From Halomonas sp. M4R1S46 (GTDB lineage: Bacteria > Pseudomonadota > Gammaproteobacteria > Pseudomonadales > Halomonadaceae), in assembly GCF_025725685.1 (NCBI RefSeq), contig NZ_CP107008.1, positions 3,410,001 through 3,474,000 of the forward strand: DNA of 64,000 nucleotides. Reading direction: 5' to 3'. A program made the translations under genes and the position numbers. Below, piece by piece: positions 36,374 through 44,544 of this stretch (within the stretch, counting starts at the first letter, position 1; the number at the start of each line of letters is the position of its first letter). Below the pieces are notes generated by a model. That model saw only the letters and a list, made by a program, of their open reading frames with translations, was not told where the DNA came from and did no database searches.

Positions 36374-36961
36374 TTACTGTTCCCTCGGCACCCGGCCCAT
36401 CAGGTAGAACGCCTCGTTGGGCGGGGTCGCGGTAAGCGTCACCAGGCGATTGGAGAGGGCGAAGAAGGCGGCGATGGCGCCGATGTCCCAGATATCCTCC
36501 CGGGTAAAGCCGGCTTCGGTGAGGCGCGTCTCCCAGTCGTCGGTGAGCTCGCCCACCTCCAGGCCGCAGTACAGCGCGAAGTCGAGCATCACCCGGTGAC
36601 GCTCGCTTATCGGCGCGGTGCGATGGTTGACCGCCACCTGGTCGGCCAGCAGGGGGTCCTTGCTGTAGATGCGCACCAGGGCGCCATGGGCCACCACGCA
36701 GTACAGGCAACGATTGCGGGCGCTGGTGGCAACCACGATCATCTCCTTCTCGGCCTTGGTGAGGGTGTCGGACTCCCGCTCCATCAAGGCATCGTGGTAG
36801 GCGAAGAAGGCCCGGAACTCGTCGGGCCGGTGGGCCAGCATCAGGAAGACATTGGGCACGAAGCCGGCCTTCTCCTGCACCGCCAGGATGGCGTCGCGGA
36901 TGTCGGCGGGCAGGTCCTCGAGGCGTTCGGGGACGGGAAAGCGGCTGATGGCGGCGGTCAT
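36374..36961 (-). CDS. peroxidase-related protein (AhpD/CMD fold)
   Basis: A 195-residue protein of the carboxymuconolactone decarboxylase/AhpD superfamily. It has EKEMIVVATSARNRCLYCVV followed by AHGALVR: the C-x2-C-x3-H redox motif (Cys-Leu-Tyr-Cys-x3-His) expected of alkylhydroperoxidase-type reductants. The C-terminus holds AAFFALSNRLVTLTATPPNE, typical of the uncharacterised peroxidase-related subfamily. The start (MTAAIS) has AGGAG 6 nt upstream. Probably defends against organic peroxides; electron donor unknown. Confidence 0.82.
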   Translation of the reverse strand: MTAAISRFPVPERLEDLPADIRDAILAVQEKAGFVPNVFLMLAHRPDEFRAFFAYHDALMERESDTLTKAEKEMIVVATSARNRCLYCVVAHGALVRIYSKDPLLADQVAVNHRTAPISERHRVMLDFALYCGLEVGELTDDWETRLTEAGFTREDIWDIGAIAAFFALSNRLVTLTATPPNEAFYLMGRVPREQ

Positions 36962-37225
36962 GGCGGCTCCTGGCATTGTGGGTCTTGTGACGAGCGATCA
37001 TCGACAGCTAACGTCAACGTCAGCCACCTTGTCCAGCCGCTCATCACAATGGAGCGATTCCTTTCCCGAGCATCCGCAGGGGATTGCCCCACGAGGCCGG
37101 GTCGGCCACTATCGCGGCATTGGGGGGCCGGCCCTCCTACCCGGCCGGGGCGGCCAGGCCCGCGAAGCGGTGCCCGACGAGCCGCCATCAGGCCCCGACA
37201 CGACACAGCAGGCTGGACTTCCGGT

Positions 37226-38935
37226 ATGCCCGATCGAGCTGGTCCCGAGTTTTCGGCGTGGAACCCCGGCCTGGAGGCCGACCTGCCCAGGCGTCACCAG
37301 GCCCTGGAGACGATTCATCATACGGCCAATGTCTATTCCCGCCTTGCCGACATCCCCGAGCTGAGAGCCCTCACCGGCCTCGCGGAAGAGGAGTTGGTCG
37401 CGTTCCGGGCGGAGCGCCTGGTGCTGCACGAGGTGATCGTGCAGGTGACGGCCGATGTCGTGGTCCTCGAGGGGGAAGAAGAAGAGCTGCTGGGCCAGCA
37501 CTTTCGCGACATCGCCCTCAAGATCCTGTCCGACTACCTGGCCCCCCATCTGCCGGCGCTTCGGCAGGAATATGCCCGACTGTATGACGAGATCCACGGC
37601 CGGGTGGGCGACATTCTCGCCGCGGCCTTCGCTCCCGAGCCGCAGGAGGCCGAGCCCGAGCCAGGCTCGTTGCTGTCCCGATGGTTTGGCAGACGCCGTA
37701 CCCCGCCACGGCAGACGGACCGTCGGTCCCTCGAGGAACGGCACCATGACGTGATCCAGGGCATCAAGGACACGGGGCTGGCCGCGCGAGCCGAGCTGGA
37801 GCGAGCCATCTACAAGAGCACTTATCGTGTCCTGAATTCGATCGGCGGCACCCAGGGCCATATCGGGGTGGACCGGGAACTGTTGGCACGATTGATCACC
37901 CAGCATGTGTGCAACGACTTCGGCAGCCGCCACCTCGGCCGGAAGATCGCCCCCCATGTCGCGCGGGCCATCCAGGTCGAGGGCTATGCTCGACTCCCCT
38001 GTGCCAGCGAGCCGATCCTGATCAGCCTCAAGGGGGCCTCGGCGGCCGGCAAGAGCTCCCTGCGCCCCCTGCTGAAGGACACGCTGCGGGACCAGGGCAT
38101 CCAGCCGGACCAGTACGGCACCGTCTCCCCCGACATCTGGCGCCGCCTCCTCCTCGACTACGACGCCCTGGGCGAGGCCTACAAGTATGCCGGCCGCCTG
38201 GCCGGCAAGGAGGTCAAGCTCATCGATGCCAAGCTGGACCGCTACATCCGCGACAAGGCCCAGCGTGAGCGCTCCATCCCGAACCTGCTGATCGACCGGT
38301 TCCGTTTCGACAGTTTCTCCCTGGACAGGGTGCCGCGGCTCCTGGATGCCACCTATGCGAAACATGTCGCCACCATGTACTTCTACTTCATCGTCACCCC
38401 GCCGGAGGCGACGGTGGAACGCGGCTGGGAGCGCGGCTTGACGCGGGGACGGTACAAGGCGGTGGAGGACTTCCTGGGGCACTGCGTGGAAGCCTATGAC
38501 GGCATGCCCAGGCTGCTGTTCAAGTGGCTGGACAGCCGGCATCCCCGGCTCGAGTACGTCTTCCTCGACAACAGCGTCCCCAAGCACACCCCGCCGACGA
38601 CCATCGCCTATGGCAATCGCGAGGTGCTGCACATCCTGGCGCCCCTGGGCCTGGTCAACATCGACCGCTACAAGAAGATCAACACCCGGGCGACATGCCC
38701 GGCGGAGGTCTATCCCGACGATGACAGCCTGGCGATCGGCAGGAACTGTGCCTTCCTCAAGCAATGCATCGCCAAGGTGCCGGAGGTCCGCTTCGTCGAC
38801 GCGGCGACCGGCCAGCCCTACCTGCGAGTCGCGGCGGGTCGCTTCTCGGTAGAGGATCCCACGCTCCTGCAGGCCCAGCGGGAGACCCCGGAGCTCGCGG
38901 AGCTGTTCGCCACCCTCGGGGTGCCCGAGCGTTAG
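37226..38935 (+). CDS. P-loop kinase-like protein of unknown function (zeta-toxin-like C-terminal half)
   Basis: A 569-residue protein. The N-terminal about 250 residues are helical and acidic. The C-terminal half starts with a Walker A loop, SLKGASAAGKSSLRPLL, then PDQYGTVSPDIWRRLLLDYD, a Walker B-like NLLIDRFRFDSFSLDR, and an arginine-rich lid TPPEATVERGWERGLTRGRY. This order resembles zeta toxins and related nucleoside/UDP-sugar kinases. No antitoxin-like gene accompanies it, and the protein is far longer than zeta toxins. The ATG chosen lacks a good ribosome site; the frame stays open far upstream. The MITE supplies the final G of its stop codon. Confidence 0.65.
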   Translation: MPDRAGPEFSAWNPGLEADLPRRHQALETIHHTANVYSRLADIPELRALTGLAEEELVAFRAERLVLHEVIVQVTADVVVLEGEEEELLGQHFRDIALKILSDYLAPHLPALRQEYARLYDEIHGRVGDILAAAFAPEPQEAEPEPGSLLSRWFGRRRTPPRQTDRRSLEERHHDVIQGIKDTGLAARAELERAIYKSTYRVLNSIGGTQGHIGVDRELLARLITQHVCNDFGSRHLGRKIAPHVARAIQVEGYARLPCASEPILISLKGASAAGKSSLRPLLKDTLRDQGIQPDQYGTVSPDIWRRLLLDYDALGEAYKYAGRLAGKEVKLIDAKLDRYIRDKAQRERSIPNLLIDRFRFDSFSLDRVPRLLDATYAKHVATMYFYFIVTPPEATVERGWERGLTRGRYKAVEDFLGHCVEAYDGMPRLLFKWLDSRHPRLEYVFLDNSVPKHTPPTTIAYGNREVLHILAPLGLVNIDRYKKINTRATCPAEVYPDDDSLAIGRNCAFLKQCIAKVPEVRFVDAATGQPYLRVAAGRFSVEDPTLLQAQRETPELAELFATLGVPER

Positions 38936-39128
38936 GGAAACGCTGATTTATTGCTGCGCTCGACGACCCACAGGGACGTGGGAAGTGCGTGGGTTCGTCG
39001 GGAACGAACCTAGCCATCCTGGCCACCGGCGGTACACGCAATCCTCATTGAGCAGTCAGTCAACTCCGGTTGCTGCGCTCCGGCGGCGGCCAGCCTCTCT
39101 TCGCTCGCGACATAAATCAGCGCTTCCC
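38935..39128. mobile_element. 194-bp non-coding MITE with 17-bp terminal inverted repeats
   Basis: The ends are GGGAAACGCTGATTTAT (left) and, read inward from the right, GGGAAGCGCTGATTTAT: 16 of 17 match. The element is flanked on both sides by TTA (38932-38934 and 39129-39131), a 3-bp target duplication. No frame codes for a transposase. The ends and the 3-bp duplication resemble IS5-superfamily elements, but the parent IS is not in the window. Removing the element and one TTA restores CGT-TAG at the end of the preceding gene, so the insertion left that stop intact. Confidence 0.8.
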
Positions 39129-39148
39129 TTAGTGCCATCCCTTGAGAT

Positions 39149-39181
39149 AAAAAACGGCCCCGCCTCTCTCGAGACGGGGCC
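39149..39181 (-). terminator. rho-independent terminator of mmsA
   Basis: On the minus strand, GGCCCCGTCTC pairs with GAGGCGGGGCC (one G-U pair) around a GAGA loop and is followed by GTTTTTTATC. It starts 22 nt after the mmsA stop and is the cleanest intrinsic terminator in the window. Confidence 0.9.
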
Positions 39182-39202
39182 ACGGTCATCGCGGGACTGA
39201 GG

Positions 39203-40702
39203 TCAGTGCAGCGAGATGGTGCTGTTGATGCCGCTGGAGACGTTCTCCGGCTCGAACCAGCGGGCGGTGACCGTCTTGGTCTGGGTCCAGAAGGCGATCG
39301 CCTGCTTGCCGTTGGGGCCCAGGTCGCCGAGCTTGGAGCCGCGCGAACCGGTGAAACTGAAGTAGGCCACCGGCACCGGGATCGGCACGTTGATGCCCAC
39401 CTGGCCGACGTCGATGTCGGTCTCGAAGCGGCGCGCCACCCAGCCGGAGTTGGTGAAGATGGAGGTGCCGTTGCCGTTGGGGTTGGCGTTGATCAACTCG
39501 ATGGCCTCGTCCAGGGTCTCGACGCTCACCACGCAGAGCACCGGACCGAAGATCTCCTCGCGGTAGATGGTCATCTCGGCGCTGACGTCGGCGAACACGG
39601 TGGGCCCGACGAAGTTGCCGTGGGGATAGCCTTCCACCTCGTGGCCACGACCGTCGACCAGCAGGCTGGCGCCCTCCTGCTCGCCGGCGTCGATCAGGCG
39701 GATGACGCGATCCTTGGCCGCCGGGGACACCAGCGGGCCCAGGTCGGCGTCCTTCTGGATGCCGGGTCCCACCTTCATGTTGCGGGCACCGTCGACGATG
39801 TCGTCGAGCCAGGCCCGGGCCTCGCCCACCAGCACCACCACCGAGTTGGCCATGCAGCGCTGGCCGGCGGCGCCGAAGGCGGAGCCCAGCAGGTTGTGGA
39901 TGGCCTGGCTGCGGTTGGCGTCGGGCATGATCACGCAGTGGTTCTTGGCGCCCATCATCGACTGCATGCGCTTGCCGGCCTCGCTGGCGCGACGGTAGAG
40001 CTGCGTGCCGACATGGGTGGAGCCGATGAAGGAGAGCGCCTTGATGTCCGGGTGGTCGGCGATCTGGTTCGCCACCTCCGGCCCGCCGTGCACCACGTTG
40101 AGCACGCCGGCCGGCACGCCGGCCTCATGGGCCAGTTCCACCAGGCGCATGGTCGAGCTCGGATCCTGCTCGGAGGGCTTGAGCACGAAGGTGTTGCCGG
40201 TGGCGATGGCCAGCGGGAACATGAAGCAGGGCAGCATGATCGGGAAATTGAAGGCGGTGATGCCGGCGCCCACGCCCAACGGCTGGTTGAGGGTGTAGAC
40301 GTCCACCTCGCTGGCGGCATTCTCGGCCAGCTCGCCGAGCTGCAGCGAGGTGATCGAGCAGGCGTGCTCCACCACCTCCAGGCCGCGGCCCACCTCGCCG
40401 GCGGCATCGGGCAGGGTCTTGCCGTGCTCCTCGGTGATCAGCGCGGCCAGCTCCTCGGTGTGCTCGCGAATCAGCGCTTGGAACTTGAGCATGATGCGCT
40501 GGCGCTTGGCCAGCGGCACCTTGCGCCAGGCCGTGAAGGCCCCCTTGGCGCTGGCCACGGCCCGGTCGACCTCCTCGGCGGTGCAGAACGGCACCCGGGC
40601 GACCACGTCCTGGGTGGCCGGGTTGACCACGTCACGCCACTCCTGGCTCTGGGACGGGACCGCCTGACCATCGATGTAGAGGGGAATCTCGCGAACGGAC
40701 AT
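39203..40702 (-). CDS. mmsA: methylmalonate-semialdehyde dehydrogenase (CoA-acylating)
   Basis: Converts malonate or methylmalonate semialdehyde to acetyl- or propionyl-CoA with NAD and CoA, in valine, beta-alanine and myo-inositol catabolism. The 499-residue protein shows NPATQDVVARVPFCTAEEVD, ITAFNFPIMLPCFMFPLAIA, and the catalytic-Cys segment FGAAGQRCMANSVVV. The subfamily mark FSFTGSRGSKLGDLGPNGKQ is present. AGGAG sits 7 nt before the second of two nearby ATGs, which was chosen. A LysR regulator is divergent (176 nt apart) and an intrinsic terminator follows. Confidence 0.93.
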   Translation of the reverse strand: MSVREIPLYIDGQAVPSQSQEWRDVVNPATQDVVARVPFCTAEEVDRAVASAKGAFTAWRKVPLAKRQRIMLKFQALIREHTEELAALITEEHGKTLPDAAGEVGRGLEVVEHACSITSLQLGELAENAASEVDVYTLNQPLGVGAGITAFNFPIMLPCFMFPLAIATGNTFVLKPSEQDPSSTMRLVELAHEAGVPAGVLNVVHGGPEVANQIADHPDIKALSFIGSTHVGTQLYRRASEAGKRMQSMMGAKNHCVIMPDANRSQAIHNLLGSAFGAAGQRCMANSVVVLVGEARAWLDDIVDGARNMKVGPGIQKDADLGPLVSPAAKDRVIRLIDAGEQEGASLLVDGRGHEVEGYPHGNFVGPTVFADVSAEMTIYREEIFGPVLCVVSVETLDEAIELINANPNGNGTSIFTNSGWVARRFETDIDVGQVGINVPIPVPVAYFSFTGSRGSKLGDLGPNGKQAIAFWTQTKTVTARWFEPENVSSGINSTISLH

Positions 40703-40835
40703 GGGCATGCTCCTGAAGAGGTTGTGATTGTAGGATGGCCGTGTTCGACTTTATGTGCATATCGGCACGAAGCCTGATGCTTTCGAGTCTATCCAGTCGG
40801 TGGCTGACACGGCAACGGGCACTCAGGCACATTGT

Positions 40836-40853
40836 TTGTGCATGAATACACAA
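40836..40853. promoter_or_regulatory. dyad in the mmsA/LysR divergent promoter
   Basis: TTGTG-CATGAATA-CACAA is a perfect interrupted palindrome 25 nt upstream of the LysR start and 134 nt from mmsA. Its spacing fits a LysR T-N11-A type site, which would allow autoregulation and control of mmsA. Confidence 0.4.
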
Positions 40854-40878
40854 CCCATGCGACGGCGAGGGGCACACG

Positions 40879-41832
40879 ATGCTCGACTGGCAGGATATCC
40901 AATTCTTCCTCGAGGTGGCCCGCAGCGAGCGCCTCACCGACGCCGCCCGACGGCTGGGGGTCGACCACTCCACCCTGTCACGGCGCACCCGGCGCTTCGA
41001 GCAGCGCCTGAACACTCAGCTGTTCGAACGCAGCACCCACGGCTATCAGCTCACCGAGGCCGGCCAGCAGCTGCTCGCCCATGCCGAGGAGATGGCCCGC
41101 CATGCCTTCGAGGCCGGCGAGAGCCTCGCCGACCAGGACCACCAGATCGGTGGCCAGATCCGCCTGGGGGTCACCGAGGGCTTCGGCACCTGGGTCATCG
41201 CGCCGCTGCTCTCCGCCTTCTGTGCCCGCCATCCCGGCGTCACCCTGGACCTGCTGGCCCTGCCCCGGGTGGTCAACCTGAGCCGTCACGAGGCGGATCT
41301 CGCCATCACCATCGAGCGCCCGGTCAGCCCGGGCCTGGTGATCTCGCGGCTGTGCGACTACCGGCTGCGCCTCTACGCCAGCCGCGACTACCTGGACCGG
41401 CACGGCCCCCCGCGCCGGCTCGCCGAGCTCGGCCGGCATCGGCTGATCGGCTATGTGGACGACCTGATCTTCAGCGAGCAGCTCAGCTACCTGGACCCGT
41501 TACTGGACCCGGCGGTGGTGGGCCAGCCCGGCCCGCACTTCGCCATGCGCAGCACCAGCGTGACCACCCAGCATGCCGCCGCCCTCGCCGGCACCGGTCT
41601 GGCGGTGCTGCCCTGCTTCATGGCGAGTACCTCGGAGGCCTTGATCAACGTTCTGGAAGACGAGGTGGAGGTGGTGCGCCAGTTCTGGATCACCGCCCGC
41701 CAGGAGCAGCGACGCCTGGCCCGGGTGCGGCTGCTCTGGGACTTCCTGCGCGAGGCGCTGGAGGCCAACCGCGACTTCCTGATGGGCGAGTCACGCCAGT
41801 TGGTGATCCCCGAGGCCGCTCCCCGCGCCTGA
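40879..41832 (+). CDS. LysR-family regulator, probable control of mmsA
   Basis: A 317-residue LysR protein: winged helix-turn-helix at residues 1-60 (MLDWQDIQFFLEVARSERLT, then STLSRRTRRFEQRLNTQLFE), followed by an effector-binding domain (TEGFGTWVIAPLLSAFCARH; TSVTTQHAAALAGTGLAVLP). Transcribed away from mmsA with a shared promoter region holding a dyad, so mmsA is the likely target. The effector is unknown; a semialdehyde or upstream metabolite is expected. Confidence 0.87.
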   Translation: MLDWQDIQFFLEVARSERLTDAARRLGVDHSTLSRRTRRFEQRLNTQLFERSTHGYQLTEAGQQLLAHAEEMARHAFEAGESLADQDHQIGGQIRLGVTEGFGTWVIAPLLSAFCARHPGVTLDLLALPRVVNLSRHEADLAITIERPVSPGLVISRLCDYRLRLYASRDYLDRHGPPRRLAELGRHRLIGYVDDLIFSEQLSYLDPLLDPAVVGQPGPHFAMRSTSVTTQHAAALAGTGLAVLPCFMASTSEALINVLEDEVEVVRQFWITARQEQRRLARVRLLWDFLREALEANRDFLMGESRQLVIPEAAPRA

Positions 41833-42079
41833 CCGCCACGGCGGGCTGCAGCGTGTATGCAGGATTCATGATAAAGATTGGCTATCGACGCCTTCGACAA
41901 AGAAAAATGGAAGCCGTGAGGCTCGGCACTAAGCTTGGGGTAGAGGGATGGGTGACGCCCCCAACCACTGACGCCGTGAGCCCCCCCCGGTTCGGTCAGT
42001 GCATTGCCCTGGCAGGGAGCCATCCGCTGTGGCCAGGGGATTCAGCACCACCCAACATCGTGACGACTGGAGAGTAGAG

Positions 42080-44257
42080 ATGGGCAACGAACAACACAGC
42101 ACCGCCGGCAAGTGTCCAGTGATGCACGGAGGCCAGACCGCCAACGGTCATTCCAACACCGACTGGTGGCCGGAAACCCTGAACCTTGACATCCTCCATC
42201 AGCATGACCGCAAGTCCGACCCGATGGGCGAGGACTTCAACTATCGCGACGAGGTCAGGAAGCTCGACTTCGATGCGCTCAAGCAGGACCTCCACGACCT
42301 GATGACCGACAGTCAGGCCTGGTGGCCGGCCGACTGGGGCCACTACGGCGGCCTGATGATCCGCATGTCCTGGCACGCGGCCGGCACCTACCGCATCGCC
42401 GACGGCCGCGGCGGCGGCGGTACCGGCAACCAGCGCTTCGCGCCGATCAGTTCCTGGCCCGACAACGTCAGCCTGGACAAGGCGCGCCGCCTGCTGTGGC
42501 CGATCAAGAAGAAGTACGGCAACAAGCTGAGCTGGGCCGACCTGATCATCCTGGCCGGCAACGTGGCCTACGAATCCATGGGCCTGAAGACCTTCGGCTT
42601 CTCCTTCGGCCGCGAGGACATCTGGCACCCCGAGAAGGACATCTACTGGGGCGCCGAGAAGGAGTGGCTGGCCCCCTCCGACGAGCGCTACGGCAACGTC
42701 GACCAGCCCGACACCATGGAGAACCCCCTGGCCGCGGTGCAGATGGGGCTGATCTACGTCAACCCGGAAGGCGTGAATGGCCAGCCGGATCCGCTCAAGT
42801 CCGCCGAGCAGGTTCGCGAGACCTTCAAGCGGATGGCGATGAACGACGAGGAGACCGCTGCACTGACCGCCGGTGGCCATACCGTGGGCAAGACCCACGG
42901 CAACGGTGATGCCGCCGCGCTGGGCCCGGAACCCGAGGCGACCGACGTCGAGGAGCAGGGCCTGGGCTGGAAGAACCCCAACATGCAGGGCAAGGCCGCC
43001 AATGCGGTGACCTCCGGCATCGAGGGCGCCTGGACCAAGTACCCGACGAAGTTCGACATGGGCTACTTCGACATGCTGCTCGACCACGAGTGGGAGCTGA
43101 AGAAGAGCCCCGCCGGCGCCAACCAGTGGGAGCCCGTCGACATCAAGGAGGAGGACAAGCCGGTCGATGCCAGCGACCCCTCCCTTCGCCACAATCCCAT
43201 CATGACCGATGCGGACATGGCGATGAAGATGGACCCCAGCTATCGGAAGTACATGGAGGCGTTCCGCAAGGACACGGGCTACTTCCAGGACACCTTCGCG
43301 CGGGCCTGGTTCAAGCTGCTCCACCGCGACCTGGGACCCAAGTCCCGCTACATCGGTCCGGAAGCCCCCAGGGAGGACCTGGTCTGGCAGGATCCGGTAC
43401 CGGCCGGCAGCACCGACTACTCCGTCGAGGCGGTCAAGCAGCGGATCGCCGAGAGCGGCCTCTCCATCGCCGAGATGGTCAGCACCGCCTGGGACAGCGC
43501 ACGCACCTTCCGCGGTTCCGACTTGCGCGGCGGCGCCAACGGCGCCCGTATTCGCCTGGCCCCGCAGAAGGACTGGGAGGGCAACGAGCCGCAGCGCCTG
43601 GCCAGGGTCCTGGGGGTGTACGAGAAGATCGCCGCCGACAGCGGCGCCAGCGTGGCCGACGTGATCGTGCTGGGCGGCAGTGTGGGCATCGAGAAGGCCG
43701 CCAAGGCCGCCGGCCACGATATCCTGGTGCCCTTCGCACCGGGCCGCGGTGACGCCAGCGACGAGATGACCGACGCCGAGTCCTTCCAGTACTTGGAGCC
43801 GCTGGCCGATGGCTTCCGCAACTGGCAGAAGCAGGAGTATGTCGTCAAGCCGGAGGAGATGCTGCTCGATCGCGCCCAACTGATGGGCCTGACCGCGCCG
43901 GAGATGACCGTGCTGATCGGCGGCATGCGCGTGCTGGGCACCAACCATGCTAGCTCCAGTCACCACGGCGTATTGACCGAGCGGGAAGGTCAACTGACCA
44001 ACGACTTCTTCGTCAACCTGACCGACATGGGCAACACCTGGAAGCCGGTGGGCAACAATCTCTACGAGATTCGCGACCGCAACAGCGACCAGGTGAAGTG
44101 GACCGCCAGCCGCATCGACCTGGTGTTCGGCTCCAACTCCATCCTGCGCTCCTACGCGGAGGTGTACGCCCAGGACGACAACCAGGAGAAGTTCGTGAAG
44201 GACTTCGTGGCGGCCTGGACCAAGGTGATGAACGCCGACCGCTTCGATCTGGCCTGA
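42080..44257 (+). CDS. katG: catalase-peroxidase
   Basis: Heme enzyme that breaks down hydrogen peroxide and oxidises small substrates. The 725-residue protein has the distal site RMSWHAAGTYR (Arg95, Trp98, His99), the proximal GGHTVGKTHG (His267), and the residues of the Met-Tyr-Trp adduct needed for catalase activity: Trp98, Tyr226 (IYVNPEG) and Met254 (MAMNDEE). The C-terminal duplicated peroxidase domain is complete. GGAGAG lies 5 nt before the ATG. No convincing OxyR site was found in the 247-nt upstream gap. Two hairpins follow. Confidence 0.97.
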   Translation: MGNEQHSTAGKCPVMHGGQTANGHSNTDWWPETLNLDILHQHDRKSDPMGEDFNYRDEVRKLDFDALKQDLHDLMTDSQAWWPADWGHYGGLMIRMSWHAAGTYRIADGRGGGGTGNQRFAPISSWPDNVSLDKARRLLWPIKKKYGNKLSWADLIILAGNVAYESMGLKTFGFSFGREDIWHPEKDIYWGAEKEWLAPSDERYGNVDQPDTMENPLAAVQMGLIYVNPEGVNGQPDPLKSAEQVRETFKRMAMNDEETAALTAGGHTVGKTHGNGDAAALGPEPEATDVEEQGLGWKNPNMQGKAANAVTSGIEGAWTKYPTKFDMGYFDMLLDHEWELKKSPAGANQWEPVDIKEEDKPVDASDPSLRHNPIMTDADMAMKMDPSYRKYMEAFRKDTGYFQDTFARAWFKLLHRDLGPKSRYIGPEAPREDLVWQDPVPAGSTDYSVEAVKQRIAESGLSIAEMVSTAWDSARTFRGSDLRGGANGARIRLAPQKDWEGNEPQRLARVLGVYEKIAADSGASVADVIVLGGSVGIEKAAKAAGHDILVPFAPGRGDASDEMTDAESFQYLEPLADGFRNWQKQEYVVKPEEMLLDRAQLMGLTAPEMTVLIGGMRVLGTNHASSSHHGVLTEREGQLTNDFFVNLTDMGNTWKPVGNNLYEIRDRNSDQVKWTASRIDLVFGSNSILRSYAEVYAQDDNQEKFVKDFVAAWTKVMNADRFDLA

Positions 44258-44268
44258 TCGCCGTTTCC

Positions 44269-44330
44269 CCCGCCGCTTCGGCGGCGGGTTCCTGCCACGG
44301 CAACCGCGCCGGCCCGAGGGCCGGCGCGGT
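44269..44330 (+). terminator. tandem hairpins after katG
   Basis: The first (44269-44288) is CCCGCCGC-TTCG-GCGGCGGG, an 8-bp stem with a UUCG tetraloop, 11 nt after the katG stop. The second (44303-44330) is ACCGCGCCGGCC with GGCCGGCGCGGT. Neither has a long U-tract, but the pair probably stops katG transcription. Confidence 0.65.
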
Positions 44331-44478
44331 GCGTTCATGGCTCGCTTACGTCCTGCCCGCCACCACGGGCCCGGCTCGTCTCTCGCCCGTCACCGCCATC
44401 CACGTCGCCTGGCACATCCCATTGCGACCCCGCCCCGGCCGTGTCGACTCCCGCGATACGATCCGGACTGGACTTGTT

Positions 44479-44527
44479 ATGTTATATCATTTAAAAAGCC
44501 TGCTCCCGCAATGTTATCTCATAACGC
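44479..44527. promoter_or_regulatory. Zur-box-like palindromes before the ABC operon
   Basis: ATGTTATCTCATAACGC (44511-44527) contains the perfect dyad GTTAT-CTC-ATAAC, and ATGTTATATCAT (44479-44490) repeats the left half. Gammaproteobacterial Zur boxes have the form ATGTTAT-N3-ATAACAT. The sites lie 18-66 nt before the start of the receptor gene, overlapping a likely promoter in an AT-rich patch. Binding by Zur is an inference from motif likeness only. Confidence 0.4.
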
Positions 44528-44544
44528 TTCAGGAGTCTCTACTC

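Noticed and set aside
36308..37225. Upstream extension of the P-loop gene to about 875 codons
   Set aside because: This part lies antisense to the AhpD-like gene and shows shadow-type composition; the real start is most likely near 37226.
37226..38935. True zeta toxin
   Set aside because: Length is about twice that of zeta toxins and no epsilon-type antitoxin gene is adjacent; only the P-loop region is similar.
41833..42079. Possible OxyR site upstream of katG
   Set aside because: GGCTATCG-like bits are present, but the four-element ATAG-N7-CTAT pattern could not be matched.
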